Made by a program: the position numbers and the translations under genes. A DNA stretch of 64,000 nt, taken from NCBI RefSeq assembly GCF_000741525.1, contig NZ_JGYP01000004.1:173606-237605 (forward strand), read 5' to 3'. The notes under the pieces are model-generated. The model had not been told where the DNA came from. It saw only the letters and a program-made list of their open reading frames with translations, and searched no databases. This DNA is from Bifidobacterium bohemicum DSM 22767 (lineage in GTDB: Bacteria; Actinomycetota; Actinomycetes; Actinomycetales; Bifidobacteriaceae). Below, piece by piece: positions 8,511 to 17,496 of this stretch; position 1 is the first letter of the stretch; every line of letters starts with the position of its first letter.

Positions 8511-10586
8511 CTACTCGATCTGCTCGGACAACTCCAGCCACTCGGCCTCCAAGGCGTCGCGCTCATCGCCGTTGGCGGTGAATCGGTCGTTGAGTTCATT
8601 CAGGCCCACGTAATCCGAGGGGTCGTGGGCGGCCATCTGAGCCTCGAGATCGACCTTGGCATCGTCGAGTTTGGCGAGTTTACGCTCGATGGCCGAGATA
8701 CGTCGGGTCGCATCGTGGAACGCCTTGCCCGTAAGTTTGGAATCCGAGGCTCCAGATGAAGCGGCACCGTCAGAATCCGACCCCGAACCGGCCACAGCAG
8801 TCGCAGAACCATTGACGGAGGCGTTGGCTCCATCCGCGGATGCATTGAGACCATCGATCGCCTCGCCTCGTTCAATGCGCTGGACCATATTGAGATAGTC
8901 GTCGACGCCTCCGGGCAGATGCCGTACTTTGCCACCGATCAGCGCGAACTGTTCATCGGTGACGCGCTCGAGCAGGTAACGGTCGTGTGAGACGACGATC
9001 AACGTGCCCGGCCAAGAATCCAGCAGATCCTCCATCACCGCAAGCATATCGGTGTCAAGGTCGTTACCCGGCTCGTCAAGGATGAGCACGTTCGGTTCGT
9101 CAAGCAAGATCAGCAATAGTTGCATTCGCCGCTTCTGACCACCGGAAAGGTCGGCGATCGGTGTCATCAGCTGCGCTGCGGAAAAGCCGAGCCGCTCCAT
9201 CAACTGGCCGGTCGAGACCTCCTTGCCGTCCACCTCGTAGGTGGGTTTGTAGCGAGAAAGCACTTCCTTGATCTTGTATTTGCCTAATTCCTCCAATTCG
9301 TCCAAACGCTGGGAAAGCACCGCGAATTTGACGGTTTTGCCGATTTTCACACGCCCTTTGGTGGGAGTGATCGTGCCGTCAATGATTTTGAGCAGCGTCG
9401 ATTTGCCGGCCCCGTTCGCCCCGACGATGCCGAAACGGTCGCCCGGGCCGATCAGCCAAGTCACATCGTCCAGAATCTTGCGCCCGGCAAGGTGCACCTT
9501 CTGCGCCGCCGCCGTCTGGACACCTTCATCGTCTCGCGACGTGTCATCGACGGCGAGTTCGACGGAGCCCATGACCTTCGGCTCCTCGTAGAGCGCCGGC
9601 ACGACATCCACGCGGGAAGCCGAACCGGATATTCCAGGGTTATCGACCGCATCGTTCAACTCGGTTGCATCGCTCTCAAATCCTTGCGGATGCCCGAAAA
9701 TCTGGGTTACATCCGTCAAATCGACCACTTGTTTGCCCAGACGGGAAGTGGCCATCTGCTTGAGCTGCAGGGTGTTGCGCATCGGCGGCACGTCGGCGAT
9801 CAACTCGTTGGCCTGTTTCACGTGGAACTTCTGCTTGGTGGCACGAGCCCGTGCACCACGGGTCAACCACGCCAACTCCTTGCGAGCCAGGTTGCGCCGA
9901 CGTTCCTCACGCACGTCCGCCTGCCGGTCGCGTTCCACGCGCTGCAACATGTAAGCGCTGTAACCGCCCTCAAACGGGTCGATCACTCCGTCATGCACCT
10001 CCCACATGGAGTCGCACACCTCATCAAGGAACCAACGGTCGTGCGTCACCAGCAGCAGCGCGCCCTGCCCTTTGGCCCAACGGTTCTTCAGATGTTCGGC
10101 AAGCCACTGAATTGTCACGATGTCCAAATGATTCGTGGGCTCGTCAAGTGCGAGAATGTCCCAATTCTTGAGCAATAAACGGGTCAAGTCCACGCGGCGG
10201 CGCTGACCGCCGGAAAGCGAGCCGACACGCGCTTCAAGACTCAGCCCACCCAACAGCGCCTCGACGACCTCACGTGATTTGCTATCGGAAGCCCATTCGT
10301 AGTCTTCACGCCCCTCAAGCGCGGCCTGGCGCACCGTAGCGCTGTCGTCAAGTGGACCACGCTGGTCGAGCACGCCGAACGTAAGACCGTTACGCTTCGT
10401 GACCCGCCCGGAATCGGGGGTCTGCGCACCCGAAAGCAGGCGCAGCAGAGTGGATTTGCCATCGCCGTTCTTGCCGACGATGCCGATGCGGTCGCCTTCG
10501 AACACGCCTTGCGTCACATCGGTGAAGATAGTTTTCGTCGCAAAGTCGAGCGAAACGTGGTCAAGTCCCAAATCATAAATCGGCAT
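8511..10586 (-). CDS. ABC-F family ATPase, Uup-like
   Basis: The protein has 691 residues from ATG 10586 (MPIYDLGLDHVSLDF). It has two ABC domains and no membrane segments, as expected for ABC-F ribosome-associated ATPases. Domain 1 shows GIVGKNGDGKSTLL, LSGGQRRRVDL and LALDEPTNHLD. Domain 2 shows GIVGANGAGKSTLL, LSGGQKRRMQL and LILDEPGNDLD. A C-terminal coiled coil (about 600-691) is typical of Uup. It is preceded by a Ser/Gly/Ala/Asp low-complexity linker of about 40 residues. The inter-domain linker also holds an acidic insertion. The exact start is uncertain; ATG 10619 is possible. Confidence 0.88.
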   Translation of the reverse strand: MPIYDLGLDHVSLDFATKTIFTDVTQGVFEGDRIGIVGKNGDGKSTLLRLLSGAQTPDSGRVTKRNGLTFGVLDQRGPLDDSATVRQAALEGREDYEWASDSKSREVVEALLGGLSLEARVGSLSGGQRRRVDLTRLLLKNWDILALDEPTNHLDIVTIQWLAEHLKNRWAKGQGALLLVTHDRWFLDEVCDSMWEVHDGVIDPFEGGYSAYMLQRVERDRQADVREERRRNLARKELAWLTRGARARATKQKFHVKQANELIADVPPMRNTLQLKQMATSRLGKQVVDLTDVTQIFGHPQGFESDATELNDAVDNPGISGSASRVDVVPALYEEPKVMGSVELAVDDTSRDDEGVQTAAAQKVHLAGRKILDDVTWLIGPGDRFGIVGANGAGKSTLLKIIDGTITPTKGRVKIGKTVKFAVLSQRLDELEELGKYKIKEVLSRYKPTYEVDGKEVSTGQLMERLGFSAAQLMTPIADLSGGQKRRMQLLLILLDEPNVLILDEPGNDLDTDMLAVMEDLLDSWPGTLIVVSHDRYLLERVTDEQFALIGGKVRHLPGGVDDYLNMVQRIERGEAIDGLNASADGANASVNGSATAVAGSGSDSDGAASSGASDSKLTGKAFHDATRRISAIERKLAKLDDAKVDLEAQMAAHDPSDYVGLNELNDRFTANGDERDALEAEWLELSEQIE

Positions 10587-10685
10587 AATAGTTTCGACTT
10601 TACCGCCCGCCGTGGGCATCGTTGACCGCGGATATGGCCATAGCGAAAATGCCATGTCCAGCCGTGCCGAGCCCGACGCAGGCCG

Positions 10686-11411
10686 TCAAGCCTCCCGCAT
10701 CGCGCGAGACGCGGCAACGCACCGAGCGGCGAAAGCGGAAAAGACCTGATCGGCCAATGGTTTCAGTTGTGCATCATATTGCTCGAAGTCGGCACGGATA
10801 CGGGCTATGCCGCTTTTCTTCATGCCCGCAACCATCGCAGGTTCGGCGAGCCACCCCTCCAGAACGGTGGGAGTCACTTCCAGATGAAACTGCAATCCCA
10901 ATGCCGAGCCATAACAGAACGCCTGATTTTGGGTGTGCTTCGATGATGCCAACAGTTGGGCGCCCTCCGGTAGCGACACCACGTCATTGTGCCAGTGAAG
11001 CACTTCGATTTTGGGACTCCACATTGAGAAATAATCGTGCTTTGAAACGCGATCGACCGGAGCAAAGCCAATCTCGGAGGCGGTTCCGGGGGTGAGCTTG
11101 GCGCCCAGCGCCGTGGCGATGATCTGATGACCCAGGCAAATGCCGAGCACCGGTTTATCCGCCTTCACCATGCGTTTGACCAGCTTGGCCTCGGCTTTCA
11201 GACCCGGGTACTTTTTGAAATCCCGTGCGCCCATCGGCCCACCCATGACCACCAGACCGGCAAGTTCGTCGTCAGACGGCAACTGGGGTCGCTCCTGTCG
11301 GCAGACGCTCACTATCTGAGTCGGCACGTCCACATCGTCAAGATTGTTGAGCACACGACCCGGCCGCTCCCACGGCACATGTTGGACAATCAGCACTTTT
11401 GACACAGTCAT
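10686..11411 (-). CDS. Class I glutamine amidotransferase-like protein
   Basis: This 241-residue protein starts at ATG 11411 (MTVSKVLIVQHVPWERPG). It carries the class I glutaminase nucleophile motif LGICLGHQIIATALGA near residue 90 and the catalytic His in LQFHLEVTP near residue 175. The layout matches stand-alone GMP synthase-like amidotransferases of about 240 residues, whose substrates are mostly unknown. It lies about 100 bases upstream of the ABC-F gene on the same strand and may be cotranscribed with it. A direct repeat lies just upstream of the start. Confidence 0.85.
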   Translation of the reverse strand: MTVSKVLIVQHVPWERPGRVLNNLDDVDVPTQIVSVCRQERPQLPSDDELAGLVVMGGPMGARDFKKYPGLKAEAKLVKRMVKADKPVLGICLGHQIIATALGAKLTPGTASEIGFAPVDRVSKHDYFSMWSPKIEVLHWHNDVVSLPEGAQLLASSKHTQNQAFCYGSALGLQFHLEVTPTVLEGWLAEPAMVAGMKKSGIARIRADFEQYDAQLKPLADQVFSAFAARCVAASRAMREA

Positions 11412-11422
11412 GGCTCCATTGC

Positions 11423-11455
11423 GACACGAGCGTTCCATGTGACACGAGCGTTCCA
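11423..11455. repeat. Tandem direct repeat upstream of the amidotransferase gene
   Basis: GACACGAGCGTTCCA occurs at 11423-11437 and again at 11441-11455, a period of 18 bases. The copies begin 11 bases upstream of the amidotransferase start. They could be a regulator site pair or a chance duplication. Confidence 0.6.
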
Positions 11456-11988
11456 CCTCGCACGACGAACGATTACAGAAGGCTGCCGTTTTGCATGCAA
11501 ACGCCTCATATGGCCGTGGTTCATTATTCCAAGAGTGAATACCGTGCAGGCAAACCGGATGCGGGAGTTTTCTCGCCGAATACTTTCGGAACCAAGGCCA
11601 AACGCCCGTTCATAACGGAACTTTTTAGACCGAAGGCATTCATCGCATAACACGAAAAACACTGAACATCCCGGCAACACCAGCGAAAACCAGGAACACC
11701 GAAATACTGAAATACAAAAATACTGATATCCGCGCTTTGCTGAAGCATTCCTGTCGTTGTTACTCGACCGAACCTCTGCAGACCGCCGGCCGTCAAGTTT
11801 TTCGACCACGGTTTCCCCATTGGCGCGATCTCGAGCCAATTTCGGAAGGCTCCGCAACCACCGTCGAACACCACGGATTTCTAAAACCAGCGGCCGCATC
11901 ATGGCGCAAACGTGATTGCATCACTGCATCATAGTAGCCCGACTTTCGGGCAACCACGTTTGTCGTCCAAAGCACATAGTCTTGAACT
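11456..11988. other. Divergent intergenic region upstream of cysS
   Basis: The region is AT-richer than its neighbours, with A-rich repeats such as AAATACTGAAATACAAAAATACTGA near 11700. A reverse frame of 164 codons crosses it but has neither a ribosome binding site nor family resemblance. No RNA gene was recognised. Confidence 0.4.
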
Positions 11989-13950
11989 ATGGAAAATGCC
12001 GAAAAACCGCAGAATTTCAATACTTCCAGCTCTGTGGCCGCCTCGCAGACAACGCAAGGCGAGGCAGAGCGTGCTGGCGGACAACTCGCCGATGCGGCAA
12101 GCCGACTGTGCATTTACAACACGGCGACGCATTCGGTCGCGCCATTCGAACCCATCAAACCGGGTCAGGTAGGCATCTACGTTTGTGGGGCGACGGTCCA
12201 GTCCTCCCCCCACATCGGGCATATTCGCGCAGCCGTCGCCTTCGACATCGTGCGCCGTTGGTTCGAACGTTTGGGCTATAAGGTCACTTTCATCCGCAAC
12301 GTCACGGACATCGACGACAAAATTCTCGACAAGGCCACGGCGGCCGGGCAGCAATGGTGGGCACGGGCCTATCATTACGAGCGGGAGTTCGCCAAGGCCT
12401 ATGACACGCTCGGCGTTGAGGCACCGACGTATGAGCCGCGCGCCACCGGTCATATCGACGAGATGGTGGAACTGATCGGGCGCATTATCGACAACGGCCA
12501 CGCCTACGTCATCCGCGACGAAAAAGGCAATCCCACCGGCAATGTGTTCTTCGATGTGGCAAGTTGGCCACATTATGGTGAGCTGACCCATCAGAAGCAG
12601 AGCACAACGGATGCCGCCTCCGATGCCGCCAGCCAGATCACCGATCGCATGGGACCGAGCGTCGACGCGACCGGCGACGACAAATACAATCCCGTGGATC
12701 CGGCCGACTACGACCCAGCCAAGCACGATCCACGCGATTTCGCGCTGTGGAAGGCTTCGAAACCCTCCGATCCGGCGACCGCGCGCTGGCAGACCCCATA
12801 CGGGACGGGCCGACCCGGCTGGCACATCGAATGCTCGGCCATGAGTCACCGCTACCTCGACGGCATGTTCGACATTCACGGCGGTGGGCTGGACTTGCGT
12901 TTCCCCCACCATGAGAACGAGATGGCCCAGACGCGCGCTGCCGGCTACCAGTCCGCGCGGGTGTGGATGCATTCGGCATGGGTGACGGCCAAAGGCGAAA
13001 AAATGTCGAAATCCCTTGGCAACGGGCTTTCAGTGCCGAGCGTGCTCGCGCACAATCCGGCCTGGGTCGTGCGTTATGCCCTAGGCGCGGTGCAGTATCG
13101 GTCGATGCTTGAATGGAGCGACCAGAGCCTGGCGGAGGCCCGGGCTGCATACGAACGCATCACAGGTTTCATTGAACGTGCCGGTGAAACCTTGAACGCT
13201 GGCATGAACACGGCCGATGGTGCAAATACCGCTGCCCCCGAAACCAAAGGATCTGGCAGGAACTCCGCAAGCGGTGGACAGCCAAGTCGCTCTGAAGTCA
13301 CGTCGCTTTCGGCAGACCAGCTTCCCGGCGATTTCGTGGCGGCAATGAACGACGATTTCAACATTTCCGGAGCTATTGCCGCGATCTTTACGAGCATTCG
13401 TCACGGCAACTCCATGATTCAGGCAATCGCCCAACATCAATCGCCTATTGCGCAGGTTGACCCCGCTGCCGTCGCGGCACTGGCGAACGAGTTCCGCTCC
13501 ACCATCGAAACAATCGCCGAACGCTACCCCGACCTGTCACAGGACATCATTTGGGCAGACGCCAAGGCGCGATTCGCTCTGAAGCACACCGACCTTCCCT
13601 CAAGTTTTGTTGACGATCTGGGCTCCCGGTTGGAACTGCGCCGCGTGCTGCTTACGGTGCGCGCCATGCTCGACACTCTAGGCCTCGACCCGCTGGCGGA
13701 ACCTTGGGTGGCGGGTGCCGGAGACGGTGGATTCAGCGGCTCCACAACCGGCAGCGTCGGCGGATCCGGTTCGAATGCAGCCTCCGAGCACGAACTTCTC
13801 GACACGATCATCCGTCACCAGCTCAACGCCCGTGAAGCGGCTCGCAAAGCACGCAATTTCGAAGTCGCCGACAAGATTCGGGACAGCCTAGCTAACATGG
13901 GTGTTGAAATCACCGATACGCCCACCGGTGCAACTTGGAAGCTGCGGTAA
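11989..13950 (+). CDS. cysS: Cysteinyl-tRNA synthetase
   Basis: The enzyme attaches cysteine to tRNA-Cys. The HIGH motif is in [14 protein letters not shown] near residue 75, with the zinc-ligand Cys in YVCGATVQS just before it. WHIECSAMS and [15 protein letters not shown] follow in the middle, and the KMSKS loop is [10 protein letters not shown] near residue 345. At 653 residues it is well above the usual 470-530. The extra length comes from an N-terminal extension of about 40 residues and low-complexity insertions near 205-230, 400-435 and 580-600. There is no clear ribosome binding site before ATG 11989, so translation may be leaderless. Confidence 0.95.
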   Translation: MENAEKPQNFNTSSSVAASQTTQGEAERAGGQLADAASRLCIYNTATHSVAPFEPIKPGQVGIYVCGATVQSSPHIGHIRAAVAFDIVRRWFERLGYKVTFIRNVTDIDDKILDKATAAGQQWWARAYHYEREFAKAYDTLGVEAPTYEPRATGHIDEMVELIGRIIDNGHAYVIRDEKGNPTGNVFFDVASWPHYGELTHQKQSTTDAASDAASQITDRMGPSVDATGDDKYNPVDPADYDPAKHDPRDFALWKASKPSDPATARWQTPYGTGRPGWHIECSAMSHRYLDGMFDIHGGGLDLRFPHHENEMAQTRAAGYQSARVWMHSAWVTAKGEKMSKSLGNGLSVPSVLAHNPAWVVRYALGAVQYRSMLEWSDQSLAEARAAYERITGFIERAGETLNAGMNTADGANTAAPETKGSGRNSASGGQPSRSEVTSLSADQLPGDFVAAMNDDFNISGAIAAIFTSIRHGNSMIQAIAQHQSPIAQVDPAAVAALANEFRSTIETIAERYPDLSQDIIWADAKARFALKHTDLPSSFVDDLGSRLELRRVLLTVRAMLDTLGLDPLAEPWVAGAGDGGFSGSTTGSVGGSGSNAASEHELLDTIIRHQLNAREAARKARNFEVADKIRDSLANMGVEITDTPTGATWKLR

Positions 13951-14219
13951 ACAAGGCCGTGACATCGGCGCTACCGTTTACCGGCCAAACTCTCATGACG
14001 GTGGCGTCTGACGATTGCGTCTTCTGTGCTAGCACCCGTGCCCATGGCAGTAGCCATTCTAGCCGCTTACTCAGTCTTAAGCCACTTAAATCCGTTCAAG
14101 ATTCCCATTGCCGCTGGGTGGCTCTCTCATGACGTATGAACGTCAATCGTGGTATGCATAGAACGTAAACTTAAATACGGCCACCACAACTATTACATAT
14201 CGACAGCCGGTAACTCGAG

Positions 14220-15038
14220 TTATACACCACGCTGGCTAATCCAACAGTGCATCGCCACGGCGGCGGCGGCGCCAGCGTTAATCGATCGCACCGAGCCGAA
14301 CTGGGAAATATACACCACATCATCAGCCAACTCGAGAGCCTTTTGCGACAAACCGGGGCCTTCCGCACCAAACAGCATCAGGCAGCGCTTGGGGAAACGA
14401 TAGGTCTCGATAGGCACCGCGCCCGGAATGATGTCCAGCGCAATGATACGTGCAGCTTTCAAATCGGCAATATCGGACGTGAGCTCGCGTATCCGAAGCG
14501 CGGATTCACCCTGCTCTGACGCTGGCATATCGGCCTTATTTGCCGCAAGCTGCTGTTCAGCCTCGACCAGCTCAGCCGCGATGCCTTCCCGCCAAGAAGT
14601 GACCAATTGCTCGATTGAAGGATGATGGTCGATGTGCTGATAAAGCTCGGTCATCAACGCACCCTTACGATTCCACTTGTGCGGACCAACGATATGGACG
14701 CTCTTGGCCGCGAAGGCATTGGCCGTACGGACCATCGAACCGATGTTGAAGTCGTGTGTCCAATTCTCGACTGCCACCTCGAAGCCGTGGCGCCCCTGCT
14801 GATCGAGATCGGCTTTGATGGCCGGCACCGACCAGTACCGGTATTTATCGAGCACATTGCGACGGTCGCCGTTATCGAGCAGCTCCGGGTCGAAACGTTC
14901 GTCGAAATATGGCGATTGCCGGTCATCTGGGCGCGGCTGGCCGGGATGGGTCTGGACCCACGGGCCGACACCTATCTGACGAAACTCAGGTTCGCCCGAG
15001 GCCTGTGCCGCAGCGGTAATGGGGTTCGGCTCGCGCAT
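14220..15038 (-). CDS. TrmH/SpoU family RNA methyltransferase
   Basis: This SAM-dependent 2'-O-ribose methyltransferase of the SPOUT class has 272 residues. Motif 1 region is WTHDFNIGSMVRTANAF near residue 85, motif 2 is CLMLFGAEGPGLS, and motif 3 is QFGSVRSINAGAAAAVAMH close to the C-terminus. These bind SAM through the trefoil knot. The target nucleotide (tRNA or rRNA) cannot be read from sequence. The start overlaps the stop of the upstream gene in TGATG, implying translational coupling. Confidence 0.9.
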   Translation of the reverse strand: MREPNPITAAAQASGEPEFRQIGVGPWVQTHPGQPRPDDRQSPYFDERFDPELLDNGDRRNVLDKYRYWSVPAIKADLDQQGRHGFEVAVENWTHDFNIGSMVRTANAFAAKSVHIVGPHKWNRKGALMTELYQHIDHHPSIEQLVTSWREGIAAELVEAEQQLAANKADMPASEQGESALRIRELTSDIADLKAARIIALDIIPGAVPIETYRFPKRCLMLFGAEGPGLSQKALELADDVVYISQFGSVRSINAGAAAAVAMHCWISQRGV

Positions 15039-15790
15039 CAGTCGGCGCTCCCTGCATCCGTCTTCAAACTCCGGCCATCTGCCTCACCACTCACGACCGT
15101 GTCGAACTCGTCTTCATCGAACACGGAGACAAAGGGCACCTCCGCCCGACTGTCATCTACCGGATTGATGACTGAAATGCGGCGTGTATCCTTAGCGGCG
15201 ACTGGCGAAGATCCGAGTTTCATGCCGTCATCCGCGGCGCCAACAGCAAGGCCGGCAGTTGAATCAGCAGAAGCATCGACAGCTGTACCCGTTGTCGAAC
15301 TAGGATCGAAGCTTTTACCCAAGCCGCCTACCAGGGAGGTGATAGCCACAACCTCGGCTCCCTCATGTTCCACAACACTGAAATCAAGACTGAGCTCATT
15401 GCCGTTGCGTAACGTGACCAAGGAAGAGGTCTGCACATACGACTTCTCCGAAAGCCACGCATCTATCAACACCACCCGTTTCCGTTGAATGGATGGACCC
15501 TTAATCGACGGGTACACAAAGTCCATGACGAAACCATCAAGTTCGGTTCCACGTCGCGCCGCGGCCTCCATCACGGCACTGACTAGCGGCACTGAGGCGG
15601 CAGTCAATGCTCCAACCGCATCGAAAGCCTCGAGCGAATAGCCATGCTCGGTTAACGCATCAAGCAACGCATCACCCACCAACGCTGAGCCACGGTGATC
15701 GAACGTGACTCCATACAACTCGTTGAACGGCTTACCGCTCACCAAGTCGCTTACCAGCGTCTTGAGTTCCTGCCTGCTTTCAGCGTCCAT
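15038..15790 (-). CDS. Phosphoribosyltransferase-like protein, orotate PRTase type
   Basis: The 250-residue protein resembles proteins annotated as orotate phosphoribosyltransferase-like in bifidobacteria. LVGDALLDALTEHGYSLEAF and AVGALTAASVPLVSAVMEAA match the PRTase fold. The PRPP loop position reads RVVLIDAWLSEKSYVQTSSL instead of the VVDDxxxTGxT type, so catalysis is doubtful. The last 100 residues are a variable Ser/Asp/Ala-rich region. It lies two bases after rmuC and overlaps the methyltransferase by one base, so the three form one operon. Confidence 0.65.
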   Translation of the reverse strand: MDAESRQELKTLVSDLVSGKPFNELYGVTFDHRGSALVGDALLDALTEHGYSLEAFDAVGALTAASVPLVSAVMEAAARRGTELDGFVMDFVYPSIKGPSIQRKRVVLIDAWLSEKSYVQTSSLVTLRNGNELSLDFSVVEHEGAEVVAITSLVGGLGKSFDPSSTTGTAVDASADSTAGLAVGAADDGMKLGSSPVAAKDTRRISVINPVDDSRAEVPFVSVFDEDEFDTVVSGEADGRSLKTDAGSAD

Positions 15791-15792
15791 GC

Positions 15793-17139
15793 CTAATTCT
15801 CCTCCTCGACCTGCAACTCCGGAGCGGTTAGCTCGCGGATGTTGGTTTTTTCATTGGAATCGATAATCTCGACCGGTTGAATAACCTTATTGCCATCAAT
15901 CTTCTGCATTTTACGAGCAGTCACCAACACTCGTGACTCCAGCGATGAAGCAAACTGATTGTAGGCCGAAATCGTGCGGGTCAAGGCGCCGCCGAGCTTG
16001 TTGGCTTTATCTCCTAGAACGGCGAAGCGTTCGTAGAGTTCACGAGACAAATCGAACAGCAGTTTGGCGTCATCGGTCAGACTCTGTTGTTGCCAGGCGA
16101 ACGCCACGGATTTCAACACGGCCCATAACGTAACCGGCGATGTGAGCGCCACTTTGCGGGCGAAAGCGTCATCCATCAGCGTGGGATCAACCTGCAGAGC
16201 GGATTCCAGAAGCGCATCGTTAGGAATAAACCCAATCACAAAGTCAGGAGCCGTATCGAACGCCTCCCAATAGGCTTTGTCTCCTAATGTCTTCACATGG
16301 TCGCGTAGAGCTTTGGCGTGCGCCTGCAACAGTTCATCACGACGTGCAAGTTCCTCAGGCGAAGCGGTATCGGGAATTTCGCAAGCTCGTTGATAATCCG
16401 AGTACGGCACCTTCGCGTCGATCGGAATCGACTTGTTCCCAGGCAGATGCACCACCATATCCGGTCGCTGAATATTGCCCTCGCGGTCGGTCACAACCAC
16501 CTGCGTATCGAAATCCACATGCTCCAACAGACCCGCGGATTCAACGATATTCTTCAGCTGGGCCTCGCCCCAAGCGCCACGCACTTTATTATTACGCAAC
16601 GCGGCCGAAAGCGAGCTGGTCTCCCTGTCGAGTCGCGCCTGCTGGTCGTTCAGCCCCTTCAACTGCTCGCCCAGAGCACCCATCTCGTGCTTACGACCCT
16701 CTTCTATCTGAGAAACCTTCTGCTGCAACGCATCAAGGTTCTTTTGAACGGGGGCCAGAGCGGCCATCACCTTGCTTTGCTCAGAGAGTGCGCGTGCCTG
16801 TTCAGCCTGCTTACGTTCAGCTTCCTGCCGCTCCTGCTCACGCTGCCGTGCCACACGATCCTGTTCCGCCTGCTGAGCCTGAGCGAGCTGTGACTTCACA
16901 AACACGAGCTGCTGGTCAAGCCCCTGACATTGGGCACGATACTCTGCCGCTTGAGCATTCAGCCCGGAAAGCTGATTGCGCAACGCTTCATTCTCGGCCT
17001 GCGCGGCATCGACACCGCCGTGCCCATCGACATCGGCGTGTTGACGGGCGCGGTTCTGACCGAAGGCATAACCGGCGAGCAGCCCCAGTCCGGCCGCGAT
17101 AAGGATCAACACAATGATCACTACAGGATTTTCGAACAT
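15793..17139 (-). CDS. rmuC: DNA recombination protein RmuC
   Basis: RmuC limits inversions between short inverted repeats. The 448-residue protein has an N-terminal membrane helix (VVIIVLILIAAGLGLLAGYA, residues 6-25) and then a long Gln/Glu/Ala coiled coil to about residue 150. The conserved domain follows, with VRGAWGEAQLKNIVESAGL, RPDMVVHLPGNKSIPIDAK and YWEAFDTAPDFVIGFIPND. This order matches the family. It is first in the rmuC-PRTase-methyltransferase operon. Confidence 0.93.
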   Translation of the reverse strand: MFENPVVIIVLILIAAGLGLLAGYAFGQNRARQHADVDGHGGVDAAQAENEALRNQLSGLNAQAAEYRAQCQGLDQQLVFVKSQLAQAQQAEQDRVARQREQERQEAERKQAEQARALSEQSKVMAALAPVQKNLDALQQKVSQIEEGRKHEMGALGEQLKGLNDQQARLDRETSSLSAALRNNKVRGAWGEAQLKNIVESAGLLEHVDFDTQVVVTDREGNIQRPDMVVHLPGNKSIPIDAKVPYSDYQRACEIPDTASPEELARRDELLQAHAKALRDHVKTLGDKAYWEAFDTAPDFVIGFIPNDALLESALQVDPTLMDDAFARKVALTSPVTLWAVLKSVAFAWQQQSLTDDAKLLFDLSRELYERFAVLGDKANKLGGALTRTISAYNQFASSLESRVLVTARKMQKIDGNKVIQPVEIIDSNEKTNIRELTAPELQVEEEN

Positions 17140-17496
17140 GCGTTCGATTAAAACCGGAGGGGTGGACGAACTCTGCGCGACTCGCCGAGCACGCCATTGT
17201 CGTATCAGATGTCATTGGGCGTGGTCGAAAAATCTTGTACGCATCTTTCGACACGCTATGTGCATCGCAAGGCAGAGGGAATCATGCAAGCGGATTCACT
17301 GAAGAACGGACCGGCGGTTTTGTCGGTCGACTCGCCCGCAACAACACGTGTCGCCTGCACTCCACAAATCCGTCGCTCGTCGGAACCGAATACCCAGATC
17401 CCACCGGTTACGGATTACGATCACAGGCGCCGAACAATCGCCCCGCACCCGGAAAATGGGCGCAGAGCGATTGCCGCACGTCAATGGATTACGCTA
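17140..17496. other. Intergenic region between clpB and rmuC
   Basis: About 360 bases hold no convincing gene. It should contain the rmuC promoter and the end of the clpB transcript. I see no strong hairpin with a T run. Confidence 0.4.

Noticed and set aside
11408..11902. Reverse open frame of 164 codons
   Set aside because: It has odd composition, no ribosome binding site, and overlaps the amidotransferase start and its repeats.
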